Assembly: GCF_946482605.1 (NCBI RefSeq)
Contig: NZ_CAMLSE010000011.1
Span: forward strand, 203,166 to 267,165
DNA: 64,000 bases
Direction of reading: 5' to 3'
DNA from: an uncultured Dyadobacter sp.
GTDB taxonomy: Bacteria; Bacteroidota; Bacteroidia; Cytophagales; Spirosomataceae
Shown here: positions 42,701 to 51,049 of the stretch, piece by piece
How positions within the stretch are numbered: the stretch's first letter is position 1
Layout of the letters: the number at the start of each line of letters is the position of its first letter
The notes under the pieces: generated by a model
Told to the model about the DNA's origin: nothing
Database searches by the model: none
Seen by the model: the letters and a program-made list of their open reading frames with translations, nothing else
Position numbers and translations under genes: made by a program

Positions 42701-42936
42701 GGTACGTTCAGAATGCCTCCTACCTGCGTGCCAAGAACATCATGCTGAGCTATACATTACCTTACGATCTGACGGGCAGAATCGGAATATCGCGCGCCCA
42801 GGTATTTGTGTCGGGGATGAACCTGTTCGAATTCACGAAAATCCGTAAACCCCTCGATCCCGAAACGATCCGGACCCCGACCATCGAGTATCCCATGCAG
42901 CGTATCGGCACACTCGGTATCAATATATCCTTTTAA
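39721..42936 (+). CDS. SusC/RagA-family TonB-dependent transporter of a polysaccharide locus
   Basis: The 1071-residue protein has an export signal (residues 1-36, ending ACLSAAAQ), a carboxypeptidase-regulatory-like domain (ISGIVLDESGSGLPGVSVVAKG), a TonB-box-like EVVVVGYGTQQKVNVTGAV, and a plug with ESISVLKDASAAAIYGARAAFGVVLVTTKSG, the SusC hallmark. The barrel carries FGSLGNQ-like and WESVTSKNIGLDL motifs and ends NISF. It imports oligosaccharides with the SusD lipoprotein 102 bp downstream; the lyase farther on suggests uronate-containing glycans. Confidence 0.96.
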   Translation: MKKKHFYSPLRFAPKQLAPLMCALMGIMACLSAAAQSISGIVLDESGSGLPGVSVVAKGTANGTTTDTKGKFQLDVPGQSPTLVFSFVGYATQEIAVDKRTGITVNMAVEDRLMTEVVVVGYGTQQKVNVTGAVGVADAKRIENRPIANTGEGLQGVIPNLNITIRNGDPAQSPSFNIRGYESINGGAPLILVDNVPMDINRINPNDIESISVLKDASAAAIYGARAAFGVVLVTTKSGKAGKVQVNFGTQFSLAKPIFNMDVVTDPYQFVLARNAANIRTLGAPSYNDLFVEAVKKYSENPIPANEWGVVDGALQYYGYNRYQDKIMTNYAPTNQQDLSVSGGSDKSKFFFSFGRYSKDGYLRYNNEKFKRYNILMKADFQVNKWLNLSEKVVFNSQNSDKPHFYNWDVNINSLARVNPLQAIQFPDLPQYMASGDHDKYAPLIGKYFGGTNFFPYLLDGGRETFTKNDLWLSQEAVLTPLPGLKITGNFSYNIYNNMYQDVQSKVEIVSQDLKEANPISYGFSGDDWIKNVNDYNRYYVLNTFAEYTFQNLGKHQLMALVGYNQEMGNYQSSTAQARSLITPQVPDLSTTTGTQQTLGGRSQVALRGVFYRLAYNYGDRYLLEFNGRYDGTSRFPKNDRFGFFPSFSAGWRVSNEKFMTAANGWLDNLKLRGSFGTLGNQIIQNRSTGAQIYYPSVSTMGSGQAPYMLAGALIPYVSAAGLVSPTLTWESVTSKNIGLDLTILRSRLDMSLDIYTRDTKKMLMNVAYPDILGTTAPQENAADLRTKGWELSLTWRDKFKTDWTYDVTLALSDASATITKFRNPSGALPNEGNGIYYEGQKLGEIWGYQTVGIFQTADAVAAAPNQSRLGNNWRAGDIQYADLNGDGIISSGNNTLANPGDNKIIGNSSPRYTYGINASIGYKGLRLTAFFQGIGKADYLPNNGNWNWFYPFNAGHVEKYYLTDTWSETNRDAYFAAPHISTSDKKNILPQSRYVQNASYLRAKNIMLSYTLPYDLTGRIGISRAQVFVSGMNLFEFTKIRKPLDPETIRTPTIEYPMQRIGTLGINISF

Positions 42937-43038
42937 GCAGCCCGAATACAATAGCCGCCCCCATTCATTCCGCGGGGACGCATTGCAGTTAAGCGCATTA
43001 ATACACAAGTATTCAATTGATTTTAAAATCAGATTTGT

Positions 43039-44817
43039 ATGAAAGATATATTCTTAAAATCCGTAACGGCTGTCATGCTGCTACTCCTGGCGGGCTGTAA
43101 CGATGAATTTCTCGACCGGACTCCGATCGATAAAATCACCAATGCAACCTATTGGAATACCGAGAACGACCTGGCTGTATACAACAACAGCATTTACAAT
43201 ATTGCCCGCAACGACTGGAAGATTCCGATTATGATGGGCCATACCGAGGGTTTCGACAGTCACTTCGGCAATATCTGGTCGATAGACGAGCTTTCGGACA
43301 ACATGGCCCCGCGCGAACCCCGGCACAACTTTTTCCAGCAGATCCGCGCAGGGAAATATAATGTACCCTCGAGTCCCGACTGGTTCGGCTACCAGGGATG
43401 GGACTTTGTGAGGGCGATCAATGTGGGGCTCGCCAATTACGATCGCGCCAAGGTGAGTCAGGCCGTGAAAGACAAATACATAGCGGAGGCCCGGCTTTTC
43501 CGGGGCTGGTTCTACGCCGACAAAGTGCAAAAGTATGGCGATGTTCCCTACGTTGAAAAGGAACTGACGATCGATTCGGAGGAACTTTACGCCGCGCGCA
43601 CCCCGCGGGCGGAAGCCATGCAGAAAGTACTGGAAGACCTGAATTTTGCCAGTCAGAAACTCCCGAACAGCTGGGGCGACGGCAATGCGCCCGGCAGGAT
43701 CAACCGCTGGGGGGCACTTCTGGTGAAGGCGAGGGTGTGCCTATATGAAGGAACATTCAACAAATACCACGGAGGCGGTGACTCTAAAATGTGGCTCGAA
43801 GAAGCCGCCAAGGCGGCTGCGGAGCTGATGGATACCGGCCCTTACCGCCTTTACAACACCGGCAAGCCACAAAGCGACTACAATGCTTACCACCGTATTT
43901 TGGACCTGGCCGGAAATTCCGAGGTGATCTATTGGAGAAAGTACAAAACCGGCGTCATTAACAACCACGTCCAGCAATATTTCAGCTACACCGGGGGCGC
44001 GACCAAGAGCGTGGTGGAAGACTATTTATGCACCGACGGGCTGCCGATCACATTATCGCCCCTCTACAAAGGCGATGAAACCATTGAAAGCACATTTGAA
44101 AACCGCGACCCGCGTCTGCGCCAGACGATACTCCATCCTGCGGATGCCGCCGCGTACAAATACCACCTGGCCGACGGTCGCGCCTATCCCATGCTGGAAG
44201 GCATGCCGGGCGGAGGCTTTAAAACAACTACCGGTTATCATATTATCAAACACTACAATGCCGATGATATGATTGGCAAGGCCTATAATACCGGTGAATC
44301 ACCGGCTATTACCCTGCGGCTGGGAGAGGCGCTGCTGATTTACGCGGAAGCGACAGCGGAATTGGGGACCATTAACCAGGGAGACCTCGACAAAACGATC
44401 AACAAACTCCGCGACCGCGTGGGTATGCCGCACCTGTTGCTGTCCAAGGTGCCGGTGGACCCGCGTTACACCAAAGACGGTGTCTCGCCGATCATCGCGG
44501 AAATCAGACGTGAACGGAGGATTGAGCTGTTTATGGAAGGCCAGCGGTACGCCGACCTGATCCGTTGGAAGCAGGGCAAAAAGCTGGAAATACCCTCCAT
44601 GGGTGTCCGCTGGAATGATGCAGCGAAAAAGCGCTTTGCCGGCACCACCATGAAATCGGCGATAGATCCTGTGTCCGGCAAAGAGTATATTGCCGTGTAT
44701 AAAGGTACCGACTACGAGATACCCTTATTCGATGAAAAGAAGCATTATCTATGGCCGATCCCTTTGAACACGCTCGCACAGAACCCCAAAATCAAGCAGA
44801 ATCCGGGTTGGGAGTGA
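43039..44817 (+). CDS. SusD/RagB-like lipoprotein of polysaccharide locus
   Basis: The 592-residue protein has a lipobox (LLLAGC, Cys20) and the SusD fold: FLDRTPIDKITNATYW near the N-terminus, WDFVRAINVGLANYD, AEARLFRGWFYADKVQKYGDVPYV, NRWGALLVKARVCLYEGTF, LRLGEALLIYAEATAELG, IRRERRIELFMEGQRYADLIRW, and the C-terminal LWPIPLNTLAQNPKIKQNPGW. These are textbook SusD/RagB motifs. It binds glycan at the surface and delivers it to the SusC channel upstream. An intrinsic terminator just after it may make the lyase gene less expressed. Confidence 0.96.
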   Translation: MKDIFLKSVTAVMLLLLAGCNDEFLDRTPIDKITNATYWNTENDLAVYNNSIYNIARNDWKIPIMMGHTEGFDSHFGNIWSIDELSDNMAPREPRHNFFQQIRAGKYNVPSSPDWFGYQGWDFVRAINVGLANYDRAKVSQAVKDKYIAEARLFRGWFYADKVQKYGDVPYVEKELTIDSEELYAARTPRAEAMQKVLEDLNFASQKLPNSWGDGNAPGRINRWGALLVKARVCLYEGTFNKYHGGGDSKMWLEEAAKAAAELMDTGPYRLYNTGKPQSDYNAYHRILDLAGNSEVIYWRKYKTGVINNHVQQYFSYTGGATKSVVEDYLCTDGLPITLSPLYKGDETIESTFENRDPRLRQTILHPADAAAYKYHLADGRAYPMLEGMPGGGFKTTTGYHIIKHYNADDMIGKAYNTGESPAITLRLGEALLIYAEATAELGTINQGDLDKTINKLRDRVGMPHLLLSKVPVDPRYTKDGVSPIIAEIRRERRIELFMEGQRYADLIRWKQGKKLEIPSMGVRWNDAAKKRFAGTTMKSAIDPVSGKEYIAVYKGTDYEIPLFDEKKHYLWPIPLNTLAQNPKIKQNPGWE

Positions 44818-44835
44818 CAACATCCGCATGAGTAT

Positions 44836-44873
44836 CATCCGGCCGGTCAAAATGCTGGTCGGATGGTTTTTTT
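44836..44873 (+). terminator. Intrinsic terminator between susD and lyase gene
   Basis: Arms CATCCGGCC (44836-44844) and GGTCGGATG (44857-44865) pair with one G.U, then a run of seven T follows (44867-44873). It ends 18 bp before the lyase ATG at 44892, so lyase expression depends on read-through or on a promoter inside this short stretch. Confidence 0.75.
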
Positions 44874-44891
44874 CAAATCAAAATAAGCAAT

Positions 44892-46781
44892 ATGAAAAAA
44901 GCACTGGTAGTACTGATTACGCTGCAACTATTCACACTGACCCGCCTTCCCGCACAGCCTGCCGCGGACAGCAGTCAGATTCTCAAAACACTTAAACAAG
45001 ACCATCCGCGGCTCCTGCTCCTGAAAGGTGAAGAAAAGGCCCTTCTGGCGCAAATCCGGAAATACCCCCAGTGGCAAACCGTGCATAAGGCGATCATCGA
45101 AGAATGCGATCAGCTGCTTAACACGGCGCCGGTTGAACGTATCAAGATCGGTAAACGCTTGCTCGACAAGTCCCGGGAATGCCTCCGGCGCGTCTTCATG
45201 CTTTCCTATGCCTACCGCACGACCAATGAGCAAAAATACCTGGCGAGGGCCGAAAAGGAATTGCTCGCGGTAGCGGCATTTGAGGACTGGAACCCCACCC
45301 ATTTTCTGGATGTGGCCGAAATGACCATGGCCGTGGCAATCGGCTATGACTGGCTGTTCGCGAAATTGAGCGACCAGACGCGCACCCGCCTGCGCGAAGC
45401 GATATTGACAAAAGGCATCAACCCATCCCTGGACAAAAACTACAACTGGTTCCTATCGGCAGAGCACAACTGGAACCAGGTTTGTAATGCGGGGATCACT
45501 TTTGGGGCGCTGGCGATCGCCGAGCACGAGCCCGCAATCGCCGGGCAAATCGTGAAACGGGCTGTCGAATCCGTACCCAAGGCCATGCTCCACTCCTACA
45601 AACCCGACGGTGCCTACCCCGAAGGTTTTAGCTATTGGGGATACGGAACCAGCTTCAATGTATTACTGATCAGCGCATTGCAAAAGGCGCTGGGTACTGA
45701 CTTCGGCCTATCCGAATCCGACGGATTTCTAAAAACCGGCGCATTCATGCAGCACCTGGTTGGCCCGACCGGCCTCGCCCACAACTGGGGCGATAGCGGC
45801 TTAAAGGAAGGCCTTACTCCTGCCCTTTTCTGGTTCGCAAAAAGAACGCAGGACCCCGCCTTACTATGGGGACAGAAAGCATTGCTGTCGGCATCTGCCC
45901 GGACAGAAGTCAAAAACCGCATCCTGCCGGCATTGCTGATCTGGGGAACGCAAACCGAACTATTTGCCGTGCATGCGCCTGCACAAAGATTCTGGGCCGG
46001 ACAGGGACCTTCTCCCGTTGCGCTGATGAGAACCTCCTGGGAAAAACCCGATGCGGTATTTCTCGGAGTGAAAGCAGGCTCCCCGGCGGTCAACCACGCG
46101 CACATGGACGTAGGGTCATTTGTGATGGATGCGCTCGGTGAGCGCTGGGCAATGGATTTTGGGATGCAAGACTACAACTCACTCGAATCGAAGGGCGTGG
46201 ACCTATGGAACCGGGCACAAAACTCCCAGCGGTGGGAAGTTTTCCGGCTCAATAATTTCGCACACAACGTGATCTCATTTGACGGCCAGTTGACGAACGC
46301 GAAAGGCTATGCCCGGATCGACGGGACTACCGGTGAAGGCCCCAACATGATGGCAACAACTGACCTGTCGGAACTGTATCAGGATCAGGCGAAAGCGGTC
46401 AGGCGCGGACTGGGGATCATCGACCAGCGGTATGTGGTCGTGCGGGACGAGATCGAATGCGGCCGGAAGGAAACCGTCATGCGCTGGAACATGCTCACCC
46501 CAGCCCAGGTCCGGATTGTTGACGGAAAAACCGTGGAGCTTTCGCAGAATGGCAAAAAAATGTTGCTGATTTTCGATACGCAAACTCCGATTACCATCAA
46601 AACCTGGCCCACCACACCCCAGCATGATTACGATGCACCCAATCCCGGAACGATATTCGTGGGTTTTGAGGCAAAGTTACCCGCCGATAGCCGACATAGT
46701 TTTACCACATACCTATCCGGCTCACCAGATGTAATTCCCATCAAACCATTGGCAGAATGGCCGGTGAAGTCTTTAAAATAA
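44892..46781 (+). CDS. Heparinase II/III-type polysaccharide lyase
   Basis: The 629-residue protein has a signal peptide (MKKALVVLITLQLFTLTRLPAQ). The N-terminal two-thirds is an alpha/alpha toroid (HPRLLLLKGEEKALLAQIRKYPQW, AVAIGYDWLFAKLSDQTR, AEHNWNQVCNAG near 190, PDGAYPEGFSYWGYG near 237) as in heparinase II/III lyases. The C-terminal beta domain has NHAHMDVGSFVMDALGERWAMDFG near 400, which carries the conserved family histidine. The tyrosines and histidine at these places are candidates for the catalytic set. It cleaves uronic-acid glycans by beta-elimination; whether heparin-like, alginate or another polymer cannot be told. It belongs with the SusC/SusD pair upstream. Confidence 0.92.
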   Translation: MKKALVVLITLQLFTLTRLPAQPAADSSQILKTLKQDHPRLLLLKGEEKALLAQIRKYPQWQTVHKAIIEECDQLLNTAPVERIKIGKRLLDKSRECLRRVFMLSYAYRTTNEQKYLARAEKELLAVAAFEDWNPTHFLDVAEMTMAVAIGYDWLFAKLSDQTRTRLREAILTKGINPSLDKNYNWFLSAEHNWNQVCNAGITFGALAIAEHEPAIAGQIVKRAVESVPKAMLHSYKPDGAYPEGFSYWGYGTSFNVLLISALQKALGTDFGLSESDGFLKTGAFMQHLVGPTGLAHNWGDSGLKEGLTPALFWFAKRTQDPALLWGQKALLSASARTEVKNRILPALLIWGTQTELFAVHAPAQRFWAGQGPSPVALMRTSWEKPDAVFLGVKAGSPAVNHAHMDVGSFVMDALGERWAMDFGMQDYNSLESKGVDLWNRAQNSQRWEVFRLNNFAHNVISFDGQLTNAKGYARIDGTTGEGPNMMATTDLSELYQDQAKAVRRGLGIIDQRYVVVRDEIECGRKETVMRWNMLTPAQVRIVDGKTVELSQNGKKMLLIFDTQTPITIKTWPTTPQHDYDAPNPGTIFVGFEAKLPADSRHSFTTYLSGSPDVIPIKPLAEWPVKSLK

Positions 46782-46788
46782 AGCATTA

Positions 46789-46837
46789 ATCAAAACAGCG
46801 GCGGCCTGGGTTCTAACCCGGGCCGTCGCTGTTTTGA
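46789..46837. terminator. Large hairpin between convergent lyase and receptor genes
   Basis: Arms of about 18 bp (starting ATCAAAACAGCGGCGGCC, 46789-46806, against 46820-46837, one G.U) are followed on the plus side by ATTCTTTT. It lies between the lyase stop and the stop of the minus-strand receptor at 46863 and should terminate both transcripts. Confidence 0.75.
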
Positions 46838-46862
46838 TATTCTTTTCGGTTTCCGCCTTGGC

Positions 46863-49178
46863 TTAAAACTTAACCCCGATACTCAGCACCGCACGCCGCA
46901 CCCATAATGGTTCGTAGATCACACTACCCAGATACCCGCGGTTATCCGTGAAATTACTGACATTGAGCCGCGTAAAAAATTGTTTGTATTTGTACCCCAC
47001 GGAAACGTCCATCGTCCAGAAAGGATCCACTTCTTCGTCTGACAGGTTTTCGCTCGTCGCGAAATATTTCCCCTTCGAGAAAAAGCCGTACCCTACCTCG
47101 AAACCTTTCAGCGAGCCGTGGCTGAATGCGTAGTTGGCCCAGATATTGACCGTTGTGCGAGGTGCCCCGCCCAACCGGTTACCCGAGGCAAATGCGGGAT
47201 CCCTGACAATAGTTGCATTGATGTAAGACGCAGCAATGTTCACATTCAATTCCGGTGTGATCTTTCCGTTCAGGTCTACCTCGATGCCCTTGCTCTGGTG
47301 GTGTGCACCCAGGTAAGAGGCAATGCCTGTGCCTTCGTCATAATTAAAATACGCGAACTCCGGCGGACCACTCAGGCCATACACATACCCAAACACATTT
47401 TCCTTTTGAATGTCAAATGCCGCCAGGCCTATCCCCAGCCGGTCGGAAAGGAAGCTGGCCTTGGCTCCTACTTCAAACTGGCTCGCATCGGTGGCCGGGA
47501 TCACCTGCCCCGTCATCCAGTCACGACCATTTTGCTCGTAGGACTGGGAATAGGAGCCATAAACGGACAGCCATTGCCGGGGTTTGATCAACAACCCGAT
47601 CCGTGGACTGAAAACCTTCTTTTCATCAGCTACATAGCCGTCCGGTGCAGGGAATTGCGCATTGTATCGGGTACCATTGGAAGTGATATTGTACCGAAGC
47701 CCAAGCAGGACATGCACTTTGTCCCGCAAGGCGGTGATCTGGTCCTGCGCATAGATACCCAGCCGATCGAGATAGCTGATCTCACCCGGCATTTTGCGAT
47801 ACGAGGTGTTTTTCAGGAGCCCGGTGGCGCTATAAACCGGATTGTAGAGGTTCAGAATCAGATCGGGCTGCGAAACGACCGCATTCGGGAACTGGCGGTT
47901 GATCATATAATCTGCCCCAACGACCAGGTTATGAGCAACAGGCCCGGTCTTCACCTGCCCGTTTACAAACAAATTGGACCCCCAACCCTGGGAGAACCAG
48001 TTGGTCATCCACGAGGACCGGTTGATATTCCCTGCCGAATCGGGCACATAGGTACGGAAATAAACCCCTTCCACCAGATTTTGGTAGTCGGTAAAATAGG
48101 TGGTGTTTTTAAGTCGCCAGCCGGGGGCGAATTGCCAGCTTAATGTGGAATAAACGCTTGATTCGCGATAGCGAAACTGATTCGACGGCTCACCAAGGAA
48201 GCGGGTGTAGGGCACCTTTTTAAGTCCCGCGAATGTCCCGTCGGCCGAAAGCATGCCCGGATTGTGCGTACGGTCGTCGGTTTTGAAAACCGCCTCCACG
48301 TTCCATTCCAGCGAAGGGGCTATTTTCCATGTCAACGAGGGCGTGAACATGATCGTTTTATTATGTATGAAATCGATGAAACTTTTGGAGGTTTCAAAAC
48401 TCGTATTGATCCTGTACAGCAGTGTCTTTTTCGCATTCACAGGCCCGCTCAGGTCAAATGAGGGCCGGAAAAGGCCGTATTGCCCGATTTTCATCTCGAA
48501 GCGCTTGTAGTCATAGTCCAATGGCTTTTTCGTAACGAAATTCATAACTGCGCCTGGTGAAATATCCCCGTACATAACCGAAGTCGGGCCTTTCAGCACC
48601 TCCATTTGCTCGATGTTGTCATTATAGAGGTGGCTGATATTGTCGAGCATCACACCGTCCCGACGGAAGTTGCTGGATGTGTTCATGGCAAACCCCCTCG
48701 AATTGAAATCGGCATAGCCACCCGCATAGGTACCGGTGTTGGTAACGCCACTCACGGCCTTGATCGCATCGCGCACATCGATGATCTGCTGCTGCTGCAT
48801 CAATGTCTGGTCAACGACCTGTACGGAGAGCGGCAGGTCCAGCAAAGGTACATCCGACTGCGTCACGGAAGCCACCTTTCGCTTCTGCCCAAGCACCGTC
48901 ACTTCCGACAATGCACCGGTAGCCGGCTGCAATGTTATATCCGCAGTCGTTATTTGCTCGCCGCGCACCGTAATTTTTTGTTCCAAAGTTTCAAACCCCA
49001 CGCCACTCACCACAAGCGTTTGCCTGCCGGCAGGTACATCTTCAATCAGAAACTCTCCCTGTTCGTTGGCGGAAGCGCCCCGGCCGGTTTCCTTCACGCT
49101 TACGTTGACAAATGAAGCCGGTTCACCGCTGGCAGTTCTTACTTTCCCGCGGATGCTGCCGGATGCAACAGCCTGCAC
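46863..49178 (-). pseudogene. TonB-dependent siderophore receptor body, separated from its signal/STN region by a frameshift
   Basis: This 771-codon frame contains a carboxypeptidase-regulatory-like domain (IRGKVRTASGEPASFVNVSVKE, about 9-90), a plug (VVDQTLMQQQQIIDVRDAIKAVSGVTN, NSRGFAMN, QMEVLKGPTSVMYGDISPGAVMNFVTKKP) and a full barrel ending IGVKF: a FhuA/FpvA-type siderophore receptor. It has no signal peptide and its first plausible start is only a GTG. The missing N-terminus is encoded just upstream in another frame (49181-49477). A -1 shift around 49203-49210 would join them into one STN-containing receptor. It is either a broken gene, a sequence error or a frameshift-dependent gene. 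It lies downstream of FecR and ECF sigma genes. Confidence 0.8.
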
Positions 49179-49180
49179 GG

Positions 49181-49477
49181 CTACGTCGTTGCCATCATCG
49201 TGAATTTCAAATGCGCCTGCGCCCCAACGAGTGAAAAAAGCTGACCTACCGGCGTGGTGGAAGGGTTCACCGTGACATTTCGGGTGATCGCCCGATCGCT
49301 GGAACTGTATACGAAATTGAGGCCGGTCTGCTCTCCAACCTGCCTGAAAAGCGATTCGAGTGGCAACGTCGAGGGGCGGATCGTAACATTCTTTTCTGCA
49401 ACGCGCTGGGCAGCCAGTTCACTGCCACACCACAGCAGGCAGAGGACCAGAAATAAAGGCATGTAAATGACTTTCAT
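49181..49477 (-). pseudogene. Signal peptide plus STN domain, N-terminal fragment of the receptor
   Basis: This 98-codon frame encodes a signal peptide (MKVIYMPLFLVLCLLWCGSELAAQ) and an STN (secretin/TonB N-terminal) domain: VTIRPSTLPLESLFRQVGEQTGLNFVYSSS, then VTVNPSTTPVGQLFSLVGAQAHLKF, ending in a TAG stop. The STN domain of such receptors passes the ligand signal to FecR, encoded 65 bp upstream. The receptor body follows in the -1 frame, where the sequence reads on as HDDGNDVAVQAV, a natural end for an STN domain. If the frame break is real, this fragment could be made as a small periplasmic STN protein. Confidence 0.8.
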
Positions 49478-49542
49478 TGTTTTGGATTAAATAGAAAAAC
49501 TGGTTATCGGTAAGTGTGTCGGTAAAACAGATCGGTAGTCCG

Positions 49543-50484
49543 CTAGCGGACGATGACCGTATTTTTTTGCTGGAAAAATTCATAACCGGTACTGAGCGTG
49601 AGCAACCTGAGCACGCGCCCAAGCGGTTGCTTTTCAAATTTGCCATTCATCCGGCGCGAAAGGTCCACGCCGGGAGCAGCCCGGAAAGCAACACCATACG
49701 TAAGCCGGATCTCTTCCATTACTTCCGAGAGCGGCGTATCATCGAACCACAACACTTGCCTCGTCCAGGCGGTGGCGCGGCCCGTGTCAGCGGCTGCGAT
49801 GGTACCCTGCGCCGCGTTGCGGGCATCGTAAAAAAGCTGCTGCCCGGGCGCCAGCATTTGTGCCGGGCCCTTTCCGGTAAGAAAATTAACCTTCCCGTTA
49901 ATCAACGTCACGTCCACCGAATTGGCCCCGTGAGTCGCCACAAACCGAGTTCCCAGCACCTGGATTCGCGCATTGTCGGTCCTCACGGTAAAAGGATGCC
50001 GCGGGTCGTGATAGACTTCGAATAATGCCTTGCCTTTTGACAGCGACAATCCTCGGGAATCGGACCGGAAAGGCTCGGTATAGCTCACCCGACCACCGCC
50101 CTGAAGCCACACCACCGTACCGTCCGGAAAACGGAGAACGCTGGTTTGGCCAACGGGGGCCTGGAAAGTAATTTGTTTGAGTGCGGCAACAGCCGGAGCG
50201 GCCCGCCACCGGCCATAACCGGCCAACGCCAATGCGGAAATCACAAGCACTGCGGCGGCTGCATGCCAGTAACGAAGTAGTGAGCGCCTCGCACCTGCCC
50301 GCGGGGACACTGCCTTCCAGATCTCGTCCCGCAATACCGGATCGCCTGCTCCTATCACGTCGGAAAATGCGCCGGACTGCTCTCCCCCATGCTCCAACCA
50401 TTGCTCTACGCAGCGAACTTCTTCTGGCGTGCAGCGGCCATGTGCGTAACGGCTCAGCAATTCGGGGGTGATGTTATAGTCCAT
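49543..50484 (-). CDS. FecR-family anti-sigma/signal transducer
   Basis: The 313-residue protein has an N-terminal anti-sigma helix region (ELLSRYAHGRCTPEEVRCVEQWL), one transmembrane helix at about 72-93 (YWHAAAAVLVISALALAGYGRW), a FecR domain (VLRFPDGTVVWLQGGGRVSYTEPF, LSKGKALFEVYHDPRHPFTVRTDNARIQVLGTRF) and a C-terminal DUF4974 domain (VLWFDDTPLSEVMEEIRLTYGVAFR, GKFEKQPLGRVLRLLTLSTGYEF). It holds the sigma factor encoded 63 bp upstream and receives a signal from the STN domain encoded downstream. All parts look intact. Confidence 0.95.
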   Translation of the reverse strand: MDYNITPELLSRYAHGRCTPEEVRCVEQWLEHGGEQSGAFSDVIGAGDPVLRDEIWKAVSPRAGARRSLLRYWHAAAAVLVISALALAGYGRWRAAPAVAALKQITFQAPVGQTSVLRFPDGTVVWLQGGGRVSYTEPFRSDSRGLSLSKGKALFEVYHDPRHPFTVRTDNARIQVLGTRFVATHGANSVDVTLINGKVNFLTGKGPAQMLAPGQQLFYDARNAAQGTIAAADTGRATAWTRQVLWFDDTPLSEVMEEIRLTYGVAFRAAPGVDLSRRMNGKFEKQPLGRVLRLLTLSTGYEFFQQKNTVIVR

Positions 50485-50547
50485 ACAATTCCCTATCGGA
50501 GAAATGCGGCCATACCCTAACGGATTTACAAAGTTTTTAAGAAAAAA

Positions 50548-51039
50548 TCAGTCGAGCAGTTTTTCGCGCAGGATGCGCAGCACGCGACTGATGTGAAACT
50601 CAACGGTTTTGGGAGAAATGTTGCGTTCGCGGGCGATCTGGTGATAGGTGTATTCCTGCTCGCGGCTGAGCAGGAAAATGCTGCGTGAAGGCTCAGGGAT
50701 TCCGTCGATGGCCGCCCGAGCGTGGTGTGCGAATTCCTGGTACAATAACAATTCCTCGGGGCTCTCTACCTCGGGTTCGGCCGACGAGATTGCCGCCAAG
50801 GGTGCGGTGTTGCGCCAATGCTGCACACACTGGTACCTGGCCGCCTTAGCAAGGTACTTTTCCGCGCCGGCAAGGTCGTCAAAACGTATCCTGCGTTGCC
50901 AAAGTGAGGTATAGATATTCTGTGTGAGGTCTTTGGCTACATCTTTATCACCACAATGCCGCAGGCAAAGCTGGTAGACCTTGTTCCAGGTCTGCCGGAA
51001 CAAGGCCTCAAACTCCGCTGTGTAGGTATCCCGTTCCAT
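50548..51039 (-). CDS. ECF sigma-70 factor
   Basis: The 163-residue protein has region 2 (FEALFRQTWNKVYQLCLRHCGDKDVAKDLTQNIYTSLWQRR, AEKYLAKAARYQCVQHWR) and region 4 (IPEPSRSIFLLSREQEYTYHQIARERNISPKTVEFHISRVLRILREKL). It is a FecI-type factor paired with the FecR gene downstream and should drive the siderophore receptor genes. It starts 10 bp after the alpha/beta hydrolase stop, so it may also be reached by transcription from the genes upstream. Confidence 0.94.
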   Translation of the reverse strand: MERDTYTAEFEALFRQTWNKVYQLCLRHCGDKDVAKDLTQNIYTSLWQRRIRFDDLAGAEKYLAKAARYQCVQHWRNTAPLAAISSAEPEVESPEELLLYQEFAHHARAAIDGIPEPSRSIFLLSREQEYTYHQIARERNISPKTVEFHISRVLRILREKLLD

Positions 51040-51049
51040 TGTCTAGCAT

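Noticed and set aside
47118..48143. 341-codon open frame on the plus strand
   Set aside because: Antisense to the siderophore receptor barrel; no domain or signal.
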